A stretch of DNA of 64,000 bases from Galaxea fascicularis (taxonomy: Eukaryota; Cnidaria; Anthozoa; Scleractinia; Euphylliidae), in contig OX419344.1 in the NCBI GenBank assembly GCA_948470475.1, positions 20,004,725 through 20,068,724 of the forward strand, given 5' to 3'. The position numbers and the translations under genes were made by a program. This document shows, one piece after another, positions 1 through 11,939 of this stretch. The notes below the pieces were generated by a model, which worked only from the letters and a program-made list of their open reading frames with translations, ran no database searches and was not told the origin of the DNA. Numbering within the stretch: position 1 is the first letter of the stretch; the number at the start of each line of letters is the position of its first letter.

Positions 1-730
1 GGTAGTAACGGAATCTTTTGTTGCCCTCTGTGCATTTGCAGAATCCATTTGCCTCTCCATTTCTGAGAATTTCATGTGCTTTCACCACATATTGATCACA
101 TGCTGTGCGGGACACGACTCAGAAATTGTTGCCGCGCAGAACGTTCAATTTGCTCAAGGCCACGCGACCTCTAAACAGTGAGCCAATTGACAGTCAGCTT
201 TGTATCTATACGGAAACCAGAGCCATCATACCATGCTCTACCATTATGCTTTACACGTTAGGTTTTACACATAATTTATAAGTGTTCTTAATTGATAAAA
301 CATGGATATGATATGATTGTAGTGAACTTGGCACCCGACGCTCGCTTGTGGAACAATTGTTAAATAATTTATGGATGCCGTCTGAGTCAATTAAAATTCT
401 CTTATTGCATCTTTGTGATTATTTAGCACCATAAAGATTCAATCAAAATATTCACTATCACACAAACGACCAGTACTTCGCACTAGAGGGAAACGTTTAC
501 GAAATGCACCCAATACATGTAGAGGGAAAGTATCTGAGGGCATACTAAGAACCGTCCACTTTAATTTAAGGCGCATTTTCTGGGTCTATTCTGTTTATTC
601 GGAATATTCCGAGCATTCTAATGCGCCCTTAGCCTGAAGTCCGCCTCTTTTGACTTTGAGGTTGTGTTTTAATGTTTTACATTTTTTATTTTCTTGATCA
701 TGATCAACAAATTGTCGTCCTGGAATATGG
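1..730. other. Non-coding flank downstream of R1
   Basis: AT-rich; presumably R1 3' UTR and spacer. No frame, repeat or RNA recognised. Confidence 0.5.
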
Positions 731-1185
731 TCAACGAATAGGTACTATTTGAAATGCAGTTACTGGCATGGTGGGCATGATGTCAATGCAAAGGAGAAAA
801 AGACATAATAAAAATTGTGCAAACGATCGTACATTTCGAGTCTCCGCGTAAAGCCCAAGATGTTTCCCTTTGTTGGTGTTTTCGTATTCCACAGGATCAC
901 CGGTGTGTTGCAAGTCTTTATAGTGACTTTCTGTAGTCACTAGATCTTGTGGAGCTCGGGAACGATGTTCGAAAGACGGGTGATCTGTTTCTTTAAAAGT
1001 AGTCATGCTGCGGCCATTGTCCAGGTCACAGTGTTGGTTAGTTTGTTCTTTCTCTTTCGCTGTATCATCTATTGGTGAGATTCGACGCTGCCTCCATATT
1101 AGGAAACATATGGCGGTTATTGAGATGAAAAGAAGAAGGCCCAAAATGATCACTAATTGAGGAGAAACGAAGAAAATTAGATTCG
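731..1185 (-). CDS. R1 last exon: transmembrane segment and cytoplasmic tail
   Basis: Acceptor gcag just above 1185; phase 1. It begins with a short extracellular part, then a hydrophobic stretch (LVIILGLLLFISITAICFL) followed by basic residues (RQRR), so a type I membrane anchor. The tail shares the RAPQ-x-x-V, HYxxL and NVR landmarks of the other genes. The first YFEL motif of the paralogues is SFEH here, and the tail continues past NVR with about 28 hydrophobic residues not found elsewhere. Stop at 731. Confidence 0.8.
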
Positions 1186-1254
1186 CTGCCTGGCAAATGA
1201 TGATGTTGGTGGTGACGATAACGGTAAAAACGTTGATAAAGATGATGGTGATGG

Positions 1255-1288
<34 letters not shown>

Positions 1289-4200
1289 AGTGGTGATAAT
1301 GGTGATGATGATGATGATGATGATGATGTCAAGGAGCGAAAAAGAGGGAAGATGACAGTCGTAATAAAGATTCCTTTTTGGATGTCATACAATGCAAATC
1401 ACTTAAAACCGAATTCTCTGTTGAATGCTAGTATCACTGAGTGGTTCATCGGGGCTGTGGATACGTTATAATAAAGTGTGACGTGAATCAAATACTGACT
1501 ACTTATTAACCTGTTATTTTTAGTGCTGTTTCTTTTGATGCTGCTGTTATCTGAAACACGGTAGACAGTTCATCACCCGAGTCTAAAGACAAAAAGAAAT
1601 AAAAATATTTCCAACGCTATAAATGTAAAAATACGGTGTTAAGAGGGTTGGTTGCACCATTCAAAGAAGCTAAAATAATTTATAAAGAATTAAGTATTTT
1701 AAGAACAAACGGACTATAGAATGAATCAGTGTCTCGCTTTTTACAATCAAGTTCAAAATATAGTCCAACTGATGTTACTCCCAACAAATCTATTCTGATC
1801 ACATCAGTTCTGCGCATCTTCGTCTTCGTCCTTCAAAGATACCTTAATGGATGATTAGAATCAATTGTGTTATATTTTTGAAGCCGTGTCATGTTTTGAA
1901 TCATAACCTTCCCACTCTCCACAGACACAACTTCTCATCCCTTTGAGCATGCCAGTTCACGTTTTGAAATAATTCCTTTTCAGTTTAAAAAAGAAAGAAA
2001 AAAGAATTTGACGATCTTCTAGCTATTCTATGGCTAATCGCCGAGTGATTGGCGGCTGATGGGTGTACAAAGTCACCTAAAGTAAGGTAACGCTGGCTTT
2101 ACCTGTAATGCACACCACAGCGGCACTCCAAGGTTTCAGCATGTAGTGACAGTGTTCACTCCACCCGCTGTGGTCGCACTCTGTTATCGAAATCTCACTT
2201 CCAACACAGCTTGCGTTACTGAACCATCTTGTTGCATTAACTCTATCGGAATCCAAGGCTGCCGCCAGAGCGCCTTTGAACCCAAGCTGACGGCAAACAA
2301 CTTTGGCATCCTGTAAGTCCCAGTGTAAACCACACACTGCTCCCCAGGTTCCATTGTAAAACACCTCTACTCGGCCATGAGAATTAAGGTTACCCCAGCC
2401 AACCAGTCGAACTGCCGCATTAAAAAGACTGATTTGGCATAACTTTTAACTTCATTAGAAATACTCTTTGCCTTTTTTAAAACGCGTTTCACTGTATAAA
2501 TTGAAATTTTGAGGTGTATTTATAGTTCTGTGGAAGAAATGTACTCCAAGATTCTCTTTTGTCCCAAATGCTTCGTTATAAAGTTCACAAAAGAATTTCA
2601 GTAAAGTGGCAATCAAAAATCTATAAAACGTTGCCACAATATGCATGAGAATACCCTTCATTTTCAGTTCTTTGGTTAACTCCTCGCTACTACTTTACCT
2701 CTTGGTCTGCATTTCACATCAGCTTTTCTTTTTTCGTCACACTCGTAGGATCCTAAACCGCTCTGAACGCAGGAAAACAGGGAACGTTCGTTGCCGGTGC
2801 ATTGTGTTTTGGTTAGCCAAACGGGAGTGTTTATAACTGTATGGTTTTCATTTTCCAAACCTACTGATAGCGATCCATCAAAGTCCATCATTCGGCAAGC
2901 CACATCAGCATCTTGTTTGTCCCACTGATCAGCGCACATCCAGCTCCAGGTTTTGTTGTGGAAGACTTGGACAAGACCTTCTCTGGTAGATCGTCCTCCT
3001 ACTAAACGAGCTGATGGAAAAGAAAGGAGAAATAAGTTCTGCTTGAAAAAATTGTTTTCCTGCACTCATTTCGCCAAAAGAATTAAGTCTATGCACCGGG
3101 GTGTGTCGTCTGTGGAGAGGTTTAGTATGTTCTTGGTACATGTAGTCGGTCTTTTTTTATTTTTTATTTTTTGTATTAAGACCGGAAACGTCTTATTAAG
3201 AAGTATAAGCAACGTTTACCTGTGGTACACACTGCGCCAGCAACCTCAGAACAGTGACTTTTCCCGTATATCATGTCGTTGCGACACGCCGTTAATGAAG
3301 TCTCATTTCCTACGCAACCTACTCCATTCAGCCATCTTGTTTGGATCCCTCGCACAAAATCGGAGGACTTAAATAGGCTTAAGGCTCCACTGAATCCGAG
3401 CTGACGGCAAAGAACGTTTGCGTCTTTTCTATCCCAATCATTTGCACACACTGCTATCCAATTCCCATGGTCAAAAACTTCCACCAAGCCGCTAGGTGCT
3501 ATACTGGTCCCGCTAGAGAATCTGGCTAAAATAAACAAGCGGACGGCATGTCAACATATCTTCCGTGAATTTGACTTTTTCTTGGTTCAGTAAGCTTAAA
3601 TTTAACCTTAAGTACGCTAGAAATCGTAGCTTATCGATGTTACCCTGATATGGTTTTCCAATGACCGTCGCACAGAAACCCTTCAGATGCATTTGCGAGA
3701 AAGGAATAAGAGCTGGTATAAGAAAATTAATCAAATTATATTTGTAAAAGAGATGCAATAATTGGAATTAATGGCCCTGTCAGTTGTAGGGGTTTAAGTT
3801 AATATAAGGATGAGAACAAATTTTTTTTAGTTACGTAATTCTTACTAATTTTAGCTCTTACTTACATCGCGAAAAGGCGTGTTTCTCGCTTGTTTATAGG
3901 AGAAAAAGGAGAACCGCCCTATTTAATTTCGTCTTAAGCTCGAGTTAACTCGGAATACGTTTTCATTAACTGCAGCCTGCCTTTTACCATTCGGCTACCT
4001 TGTTTGATAATGTTTTATTTTGTTTTTCGTTGAATGGTTGAGGGAGCTCAAATGTTATCCAAAATGGTCAAACACAATAAAACATGATGATCGTGTTTTA
4101 TTGTGTTTGACCTTGTTTGATAACATTTGAGTTCCCTCAAACATTCACTGAAAAACAACACTTAAACAATTTCTTTTGTTCTCATGCTTGATGGGTGTTT

Positions 4201-7200
4201 GGCTAGCTATAGCAAACATGCGCATGCATGCTGCGCTACCTAATTCGTTTGTATTGGTGGACACCACGTTTTGTGGCCCATAACTCCTTGCGTCTGGATG
4301 GTTGATCAGATATGTTTCAACCATAAAGCATAGGCTTTGAATCTCAACATGTTTAGTCACCAAGCAATGCTTGATGATGTTTGGTCACCGGACAAAAATT
4401 TCCCGTTTGGTCAGGACTTAACAGAGGAAAAGTAAACCGGCACTTCACGCTTCATCCTTTCATTTGTGCATATTTTCATGACGCACGCCATAAACCACAC
4501 GCAACCAGATGTATGGATTTGCTAACGCTCGAAAAGTCATCACTCAAATCTCTTTAAGGTAGCCGATATATCTTAAGGTATCAATGCAACTCTGTTTTTA
4601 TATCCAAATTCGTTTTCAACAGGAGTACGAATCTAAAATGACCAACCGTTTCGAGACTTCAATACAAGAACTGTAATATTTGTTTTGTACAACACAGTAT
4701 TGAATTATACATGGTTTATTGTTAGCGAGTGTTGAATTTTGCGATTGTTTTTGAAATCGCGAAATTCGCGAAAATTAGTGAGGATAAAAAGTCGAAAATA
4801 AATTAACTATTCATGTCGAGCGTTATGGCCATTTTACCTTTTGATTTGCACACGGTACCAGCTATTCTTTGGCCTTCACAGCCGTCAGATCCCAAACTAT
4901 CGTGAACACATGCAAAGAGAGACCTTTCATCTCCAGTGCATTGCATGTTGTTGAGCCACGAAGGGACTATTGTTCCTGTGCGTTTTTCATGTTCAACACT
5001 TGCTGATAGCGATCCATCAAAGTCCATCATTCGGCAAGCCACATCAGCATCGTGTTTGTCCCACTGATCAGCACACACCCAGCCCCAGGTTTTGTTGTAA
5101 TAAACTTGAACTAGACCTTCTTCGCGAGATTTTCCTCCTACCAAACGAATAACTGATGGAGGAAACAGAAACATGCCCGGCCTTAATTTCAATAGTCCTA
5201 ATTTCTGGTTTGATATGGCTATGGAAAGGCAAGCTACGTTTCAACGCCGTAGGAAAGGTGACTGAGGTGTGCAAGCACCTGAGGTCCGCCCACGCCAACT
5301 GCAAGCGACGCTCTCTGTTCAAGCCATTTTATCAGAGCGTGGTTGATGTTGAACACAGTCGTCAAAGTTATTTCATTCCAGTTCGTAATGTCAACAATGA
5401 TGCAACTTGAAACAATTTTGGTTTTAAAAGTTACCTGGGATGCATGTAACACCCGCATCTTCACTGTGGTCACAATTGTGTTGTCTCCAGCCTCCGTGCT
5501 TACAATCTGTCAATATACGCTCGCTTCCGTTACATTGTACGTTGTCCATCCATATTTTTCCTTGTCCTCTGCCGAAAGCCGCAGACTTGTTTGCTGCTAC
5601 AGCACTTTCAAATCCAAGCTGACGGCAAACTACGTTAGCGTCCTGTAAGCTCCAATAGTGATGGCATACTGTTCCCCATGTTTCATTGTAGAACACTTCC
5701 ACTCGTCCCTCATGGTGTTCATTTCCACCAATCAGTCGAACATCTAAGAGATGAAGAGGCATTATTAGTTACTGAATTTTTTCACTCTCAGGTTTGTAAT
5801 CTGTTTTGTTTACATTTATACCAGTGACTGCATGGAAACGAAAATACAACAAAAGTTTGCGTTCAGGGCATCACTAAGAAGATGAAAATTAATAGTGAAC
5901 TATTTGGTAAACAGAAAGGCTTGACTAGAGAAAATGTTGGGTGCTTCTTACTTACCAATGATCGAACAGGACAGCAGACCACGTTACCTTGAATATGACA
6001 TGCAGTTTTAACACAAATACGAACAGTCCTTGTCTATATGCGACACAGCTGATCGTAGTTCACAACATTCCTGTATTTTAGAGTATGTGTTGGATATTAA
6101 ATGGCACCTTCTTTTGGAAAATTAACGCCTCGGAGCACGAAAGGAATAAGTTAAAGTAAGTTTAGAAAAGTACCGTATTATTATTTTGTGTTTTGAGTTG
6201 ATCAGTTTGAATTTGATCCCTCATTCTTTGCACTGTACATTGAGTCGTAGTCTGTGAATACTGGACTTCGAAAAGATTTGAGGCTCTTAAACTTTCTTTG
6301 GCGGCAAATAAGTGGCAGAAAGAGCCTAAAATGAAGAAATTTAGTACCAGTGGAGAGAAAACGGAATTTTTAGTGCAGATCCCTTGAGTGTTTCGTAGTT
6401 TTGGAATATTGAAGTTCATATGTACACACAATGACACTACATGGAGGGTACTCAGTGTTATGTGACAGTGTTACGCCAGTTGATAAATTTGTCAAAAATG
6501 CACTTACAGTCAAACCTCCACTAGCGACCACAGCAGCCACTTTTTTCTGTCCGAGGGGACGGTCCACACTCTTATTGCCTCTTTACAATGGCCACCTCTC
6601 CGCAACGGAAACGGCCTCTAAAAGCGCGTCCCATGGCCAACTGCCAAAGTAACCTCTCCATAACTGCCAGTTACATGATCAATGACGGTGTATACAAAAC
6701 CGCATTTTTTTTTTTTGGAAAAAAAGGTCATGAAACTTAATCCGTACCGCGCGGTTTTGGTCTCTTCAATGGATCACGGCATTCAGTCAAAAGGAAAATT
6801 AATCATGTTCTCTTTAACATCTTGGAAAATGAAAATGATTACATTGAAACGCCTTTTATAGTGCAAAAATTAAGACTGTCTATATAAATAGCTAAAAATC
6901 TCATTTTTCCTTTTCTCATACTTGTACTATTAGCGTTTTTCTTTTCCCCGTATTTCCTCACTTCTTTTTACTCGACCTTAACGTTCTCGATTTTGAATGT
7001 CTTTCCTCTCATCGTTTATCCTTTAATTAATTGCAAGTCTGGCCCGCCTTGATTAGCCTTAGCTATCAGCGGGCCGGTTCATTTTTCTGTGTGTTTTGTA
7101 ATGTGTGAAAATAAAATGAGCAAAATTGGTACACCTCTACCTTCCCATAACGGCCACCTCTTTACACCTCTACACTCTCTACAACCTCTGTCCCCAAGGT

Positions 7201-7281
7201 GGCCGTTGTGGAGAGGTTCGATTAATATAAGGACATAGAACTTACCACCATCCCTTGCGTTTTTATTCATTACGTTTTGAC
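731..7281 (-). CDS. R1: SRCR-domain transmembrane receptor gene (A-B-D-B-C-stalk-TM)
   Basis: Multi-exon surface-receptor gene. Exons in transcript order: 7281-7246 (linker), 5743-5435 (SRCR A), 5152-4838 (SRCR B), 3525-3220 (SRCR D), 3010-2699 (SRCR B), 2411-2103 (SRCR C), 1582-1511 (stalk), 1185-731 (membrane segment and tail). Each has AG before and GT after and is phase 1-1. No signal-peptide exon lies directly upstream; the nearest is at 19105-19075 together with a linker (16571-16536) and another A exon (15230-14922). Joining those first, and skipping the 7246-7281 linker, gives a 2454-base frame (818 codons including the stop), so R1 may extend to 19105. SRCR proteins are known as pattern or ligand receptors; the ligand here is unknown. 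The tail has lost the first of the tyrosine motifs found in its paralogues. Gene model is inference from splice signals and open frames. Confidence 0.72.
1237..1330. repeat. (GAT)n-rich microsatellite
   Basis: Imperfect GAT/GGT triplets in the R1 intron between the stalk and TM exons. The serine-rich frame on its minus strand is an artefact. Confidence 0.9.
1511..1582 (-). CDS. R1 stalk exon
   Basis: 72-base exon between TTTAG at 1583-1587 and GT at 1509-1510, phase 1-1. It encodes an acidic start (SGDELST) followed by Thr/Ala/Lys-rich residues. Homologous exons sit before the membrane exon in every gene of the cluster. Too short to appear as an open reading frame of its own. Confidence 0.65.
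2103..2411 (-). CDS. R1 SRCR domain, type C
   Basis: One complete SRCR domain in one 309-base exon: starts VRLVGWG, then [23 protein letters not shown], a TRWFSNASC segment and a C-terminal VVCITG. The NGTW N-glycosylation sequon is shared with paralogues. Counterparts: 23305-23613 (R2) and 50347-50661 (R4). Confidence 0.87.
2699..3010 (-). CDS. R1 SRCR domain, type B (second)
   Basis: One SRCR domain in one exon, LVGGRSTREGLVQVFHNKTW to the KCRPRG end. It carries the B hallmark [20 protein letters not shown]. Splice signals flank it at both ends and the frame is open throughout. Confidence 0.87.
3220..3525 (-). CDS. R1 SRCR domain, type D
   Basis: SRCR domain with a distinct sequence: GLVEVFDHGNWIAVCANDWD, NVLCRQLGFSGALSLF, a GIQTRWLNGVGC segment and AVCTTG at the end. 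The first LVGG motif is replaced by an unrelated short stretch. Its only relative in the window is the broken copy at 53288-53465 in R4. Confidence 0.82.
4021..4160. repeat. Foldback repeat, ~65-base arms
   Basis: Arms 4021-4086 and 4093-4160 are imperfect reverse complements meeting around aaacatgatgatcgtgttt; in an R1 intron. Confidence 0.75.
4838..5152 (-). CDS. R1 SRCR domain, type B (first)
   Basis: SRCR domain beginning [22 protein letters not shown] with the shared block [20 protein letters not shown], ending TVCKSKG. The exon ends at a GT donor (4836-4837) and starts after a CAG acceptor (5153-5155). Confidence 0.87.
5435..5743 (-). CDS. R1 SRCR domain, type A
   Basis: SRCR domain [22 protein letters not shown] to VTCIPG with six cysteines, as in group A SRCR domains, but in a single exon. 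Very similar to the exon at 14922-15230, including intron bases on both sides. Confidence 0.88.
6507..7221. mobile_element. Non-autonomous DNA transposon with ~22-base inverted ends
   Basis: Left end cagtcaaacctccactagcg and right end (as reverse complement) atcgaacctctccacaacgg match, with TA beside both. No long frame inside. The ends resemble those of pogo/Tigger-type elements from memory; unverified. Confidence 0.6.
7246..7281 (-). CDS. R1 linker exon after the signal peptide
   Basis: 36-base exon between TTTTCAG and GTAAGT, encoding roughly QNVMNKNARDG. The same small exon precedes the first A domain in every gene of the cluster (16536-16571, 36340-36378, 42273-42311, 55600-55635). Confidence 0.6.
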
Positions 7282-7597
7282 CTGAAAAGTAAATATATTT
7301 ATTAACCCTTTTACTCAAAATTGTGCTCAACATCTGAGCAATCAACAGCCAGGAAAGCAAATATCCGCGTTGTAGAGGGTCTAGAGAGAGACTTTTTAAT
7401 ATTGGCAAGGTTTCAGTGTGGAATAATCGAGCCCTTCCTTTTTACCGCACTCGGACGTGGGAATACCCGCTGTCATCATTGTCGCATGTCGTTGCAATGG
7501 TCATCGATCATCATTGTAGCATAACATTTTATTGATATTTATTTGATTTTTCCTTGCAAAATTTTACATGTTTTATTATTAAGTTAGTAGCAAGGAA

Positions 7598-8032
7598 ACC
7601 TTAAGGCCGCCGCACAGAAGCCGGTTTTTTGTCCTAGGACTGCAGAATTTTTGTCGGGGTCAAATCGGGTTAAAATTTGTCGCGCCATTAGCTTGCCGCA
7701 CACTAGCCGATTTTTTGTCGCATTGCTCAATCTCCGCGCTGATCTCAGCCTCGATGTCGATGTCCACCATGTTGGAAAAGACGTTTGTTCATGTGACTCA
7801 TGACATTTCCTAATTTGAGGCGTGCGCGAGCCCCGACAAATTGACTTGGTCCACCGCACACTAGCCGACAAGGCCCGACAAGACGTTTTGAGATCTAGCA
7901 CCATCAGATATCGCCCGACAAGCCCCGATCTTGTACGTTGCAGACTTGTCTGAATTCACCGCACACTACCCGACAAGTGAAGATTTCTCGTGGGCCGACA
8001 AAAAATCGGCTAGTATGCGGCAGCCTTTAGGA
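7598..8032. mobile_element. MITE with ~35-base inverted ends
   Basis: Ends ccttaaggccgccgcac... and ...gtgcggcagcctttagg-like are inverted, each followed inward by a ttttttgtcgg block. Internal repeats of ccgcacactagccga. No coding capacity. Confidence 0.7.
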
Positions 8033-8914
8033 AACCACCAGGCTTATCAGAGAGGCCCCCTCGAATCCCAATATTTTTGGTTCACCAGCTACCTATCTGA
8101 AAGAAGATAACTTGTGCGTATAAGCTCACTTTTTTAATCGTCCTTTTCCTCGATTATGCCGCTGTCGTATTTATTATTTTATTCTAACTAAAAGTTTCAT
8201 GCTTGTATTTTAGCTGTTATTGCGTGTTATTGCTTTAATCTCAGTCATGAGTTGTATTTTAAATAGTTTTTAATTTTGGGTCAAATATCACTGAAAAGCC
8301 CGCTCCAAGGAGTGTTAACAAACTTTTAATTGTATTGTATAATTGTAACTGCCACCAGATTTACGATGGAGTGTTGGCCCCCTACGCAGGGAAGGACAAA
8401 CAGGCTTGTCTCTTGAAGGGACATGACGCCTGCGATAGACGAAGGTTGAATGCCGTCTCACTCTTAACCCGAATAGGAGTATTGGCCACGAAGTTTCCAT
8501 TGGGATGCTAAGCTGTTGAGTGGCCGGTTGCTTTTCTTACTCATAATTTCATAATTTGACGTGGAATGTTTTCTGGTGTGGGACGCAACGTTAACATTAC
8601 AGCGGCGGTGGCATTGCAGCTGAGGTTTGATGGGAATGTCCAGAAAAAAAAATGAGATTTGTTCAGTTTACTTCTCAAGTTTATTTCGCAATTCTCCACT
8701 GGAGATGATCAGTTCCAGCGGTTAAGTTCTATTGGGGTGATTTCTCAGACACTTGAAAAATGGCAGATAATCATAGATTACGCCTAATGTAACCGCTTCT
8801 GCCACCTCTCATTGTACAAGGGTACAGTGAGCCACGTCTTGAAGAAAAAAAATATGTGAGCTTGATATTGTAACACTATCAAGGAGAGTGATAGGGTTGT
8901 TTGCCCCTCCTCCT
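8033..8914. other. Spacer upstream of R1
   Basis: No exon recognised, in particular no MF..FLL signal-peptide exon, which every other complete gene of the cluster has at this position. Confidence 0.5.
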
Positions 8915-9185
8915 TGTACCATGTCATGTTCTGGTGAACTTGTACCAGACATATTTTCTGAACCAAATGAACAACTGGCGGAGGGAACAGAAACATGCTT
9001 GACCCTATAATTAATTTGAATGTTTCCTCTCAAAAGCTCTGAAAAGACAAACCACTTCAAAAACAACTCTGATCTGTGCAAAATGAAACCAAATTGGGGC
9101 CACACTGCCAACGGGGGAAGAAGAGGTGAAGTGTGCTAGCAGCTGAGATCCGTTTACGCCTAACTGTAAGAGTCAATCCCTGCAG
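8915..9185 (-). pseudogene. Decayed SRCR type B exon with flanking intron
   Basis: The 8915-9000 stretch matches the N-terminal part of a B exon (a degraded LVQVHQNMTW and the flank upstream of the acceptor); 9000-9185 matches intron sequence at 5160-5300. The rest of the domain is missing and the frame is disrupted. The homology stops at 9190, where the first 2109-base tandem unit begins. Confidence 0.6.
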
Positions 9186-9514
9186 GTACTACAATCTTGG
9201 ACAGAATAAAATGAGAAATAAACCCCCCCTCCCCCCCATATCAATGTTGAGTTCGCGCGCAAACCAAACTGCGCCTTTTTTTCATCATTGAAATGGGGGG
9301 GAGGGGGGACTTAAATTTTTCATTTGTTTTGACCGAGATTGTATCCAGAGAAACAACGTGACAACAAAGGAGGCTACAGTAATCAAGAGGTCATCTGTCA
9401 ACACAATTAACGGGATAAATCAACGGTCCCTGACGCAGTCACGCGCGTCACAACATGACGGAAGAACCTGAGTTTAGGTATTACAGGTGGGTTAGGCTAC
9501 CTGGCTATCTGGCT

Positions 9515-9830
9515 GCAAGATGGTGATCCGTCTCAAAATAGCAAAACAGCCCGCGACGCGATGGCCCGTTGTAATTCCGAACTGTTAAAAATACCGCCAC
9601 GCAGTCCTGACTTAAATCCTATAGAGAACATTTTTAACATTGTGTCGAAGAAATTAGAGAAAGATGCCCTTGAGGGAGGTATTACACGTGGGTCATATAA
9701 AGAGTTCGGTCACAGAGTGCAGAGAACAATCTATAATATTTCTCAGGAGCTGATTAATAAAACTATCGAGTCTATGAATGGTCGCATTGCCGAGATAATA
9801 CGAAACAATAGTGAAAGACTAAAGTATTAA
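9515..9830 (+). pseudogene. Tc1/mariner-like transposase, C-terminal fragment (copy 1)
   Basis: Frame from about 9515 gives WLQDGDPSQNSKTARDAM, then PPRSPDLNPIENIFN and ends ...NSERLKY at 9830. QD and PDLNPIEN are the second and third catalytic regions of Tc1-type DDE transposases. The N-terminal DNA-binding half and first catalytic Asp are absent upstream, so this is a fragment and not an active enzyme. Confidence 0.8.
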
Positions 9831-10499
9831 ACTGTTCTCCATGTCTCCCACTCGCACCATATATATTAAAATTATACTCGTACGTTTTATTTACGGTTTA
9901 CAATAAATTTCGTGTGGTTTAAGGTTGTATTGCAACGATTTCAAACGATTTTGTACGATTAAGGGAATCATCGAAATAAAGACTTACCTATGCCTGTGTT
10001 TTTACTGTCACTGCTACAAAACCGTGGTAAATCGCCCAAAATCGTCCCGAGCAACTTGTAAATCGTCCCATTTTTTATTTTCCAAACATTAAACCGTGTT
10101 TTGTTATTTTGTAGAGAGAAAACGAAGCCACAAGAATACAGTAAAATGTCGTTGAACAAAGACCAGAGTAAAACACATAGGTGGTTTAAATTTGTCAACC
10201 AAGCCGTGCACTGACGAATTGGCGCTGCGCAGCGGAAACAGGGTGTGTAGCCACCCTAGTAAACGCGGGTTCGGACCCGCTCCTATCGTTTTTTGTTTTT
10301 TTGTTTTTTTTTTAAGGATTGAGAATTAGCTCGGCGAAGCGTCGCGCACATGAAGGTACTCTGATCTGGTCGCAGTGTGGTATTTGTCTGCTAAACTGGA
10401 AAGAATACCCGCGCACGGCCATCATTTCTGTCTCCGTTTCGTCAATCACTCCTTTCACGTACACCAAATCGCGCTTGGTTGTGCAAAAAATCGGGCAGA

Positions 10500-10853
10500 A
10501 GACTGAAGAAAGTTTTGGTCTTCTTTCGTTGTGTACAACCAAGCACTGTAGTAGTTAACATGACAGTTTGAGAAATGAACATCAACATTCCACTTGCTTT
10601 TTAGGAAGTGGCGAATAGGTAACCACCGCTTAATCTTGTTGAGCTTTACAGCTATGTGCTAGTGCTCTCCACCCTTTTTATGACTCTCTTGGCAGCGGGT
10701 CCACTGAATGATTTTCACTTTCGGGCCCTCACATTTTGAAACGGCTTCGCACACGGCAGAACCGAACGATTCCCTGTCTGGGGATATGCTGAGATCGGTT
10801 TTGCTATGGGTTAACAGATATACGCTTCTCACTTGTTGCGGCGTAAGGTGCAT
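10500..10853 (-). pseudogene. HUH Rep-like (rolling-circle initiator) fragment, broken (copy 1)
   Basis: Minus-strand frame beginning MHLTPQQVRSVYLLTHSK (motif I-like) runs to KKGGEH, where a TAG (10661-10659) interrupts the expected HUH motif. The same frame resumes with a block containing KRWLPI and then NYYSAWLYTTKED, whose YTTK fits the catalytic YxxK motif. So all three landmarks of an HUH endonuclease appear in order but the frame is broken. I cannot tell a mobile-element Rep from an endogenised viral one. Confidence 0.6.
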
Positions 10854-10859
10854 TTTCTC

Positions 10860-11298
10860 TCCACAGCACTCAAATTGGCTGTCTTAAGAATTATCTGAAC
10901 TGCTACAGTACTGCGAGAGAAACTCCATTAGTATGTTCTACGGAACTAAGTTTGTGAGCTGAAGCACAGTGCAACGGCTATATAGCATGCAAATTTCCCG
11001 CGCAATGCCAAATGTTGAAATGCATGCGACTGCGTTCAAGCTTTTCTTTCACCTTTGCACAATTCTCACGAAGGTGCCATTCTGCGTATTGATTAGAAAC
11101 CTCCGTCGTGAACAAAACAAACAATCAAACATATTTTCGTTTGTCTTTTTCAAAACGTTTTTCTTCCCTTACATAGTTTATCCCTTCCACCTGCGAACGT
11201 TCGTTCTGTATTTTTCACGTTCCCCTCTCGCTTTCACCTTTGGAATTCAATCTATTTTGCTCCTGAATACCTCTTGGTAACGTCAGTATGGACCTCGG
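10860..11298. other. Tail of the 2109-base unit
   Basis: AT-rich sequence with a 103-codon plus-strand frame that I do not recognise and regard as chance; repeats at 12969-13407. Confidence 0.5.
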
Positions 11299-11623
11299 AC
11301 AATCTTGGACAGAATAAAATGAGAAATAAACCCCCCCTCCCCCCCATATCAATGTTGAGTTCGCGCGCAAACCAAACTGCGCCTTTTTTTCATCATTGAA
11401 ATGGGGGGGGAGGGGGGACTTAAATTTTTCATTTGTTTTGACCGAGATTGTATCCAGAGAAACAACGTGACAACAAAGGAGGCTACAGTAATCAAGAGGT
11501 CATCTGTCAACACAATTAACGGGATAAATCAACGGTCCCTGACGCAGTCACGCGCGTCACAACATGACGGAAGAACCTGAGTTTAGGTATTACAGGTGGG
11601 TTAGGCTACCTGGCTATCTGGCT

Positions 11624-11939
11624 GCAAGATGGTGATCCGTCTCAAAATAGCAAAACAGCCCGCGACGCGATGGCCCGTTGTAATTCCGAACTGTTAAAAA
11701 TACCGCCACGCAGTCCTGACTTAAATCCTATAGAGAACATTTTTAACATTGTGTCGAAGAAATTAGAGAAAGATGCCCTTGAGGGAGGTATTACACGTGG
11801 GTCATATAAAGAGTTCGGTCACAGAGTGCAGAGAACAATCTATAATATTTCTCAGGAGCTGATTAATAAAACTATCGAGTCTATGAATGGTCGCATTGCC
11901 GAGATAATACGAAACAATAGTGAAAGACTAAAGTATTAA
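11624..11939 (+). pseudogene. Tc1/mariner-like transposase, C-terminal fragment (copy 2)
   Basis: Identical protein to the fragment at 9515-9830, in the second tandem unit. Confidence 0.8.

Larger units (their letters stand above)
9191..11298. repeat. 2109-base tandem unit, copy 1
   Basis: Unit begins with a ~155-base palindromic module, followed by a Tc1-like fragment (plus strand), AT-rich sequence and a Rep-like fragment (minus strand). Copy 2 follows at an offset of 2109 with almost no differences (for example one base near 10134/12235). Confidence 0.9.

Noticed and set aside
1177..1392. Serine-rich 71-codon minus-strand frame
   Set aside because: It is the translation of the GAT/GGT microsatellite in an intron.
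6162..6437. 91-codon minus-strand frame with a hydrophobic patch in the R1 intron
   Set aside because: No AG/GT pair in phase 1 and no counterpart in the other receptor genes.
7079..7408. 109-codon minus-strand frame over the R1 linker exon
   Set aside because: It runs through a MITE end and the intron; only the 36-base linker has splice signals and paralogues.
8080..8130. Possible degenerate signal-peptide exon for R1 (acctatctgaaagaagataac)
   Set aside because: Slight resemblance to the signal exons, but no ATG at the right place.
10312..10558. Overlapping 76- and 79-codon frames on both strands in the tandem unit
   Set aside because: The minus one is the out-of-frame continuation of the decayed Rep-like region; the plus one is its shadow.
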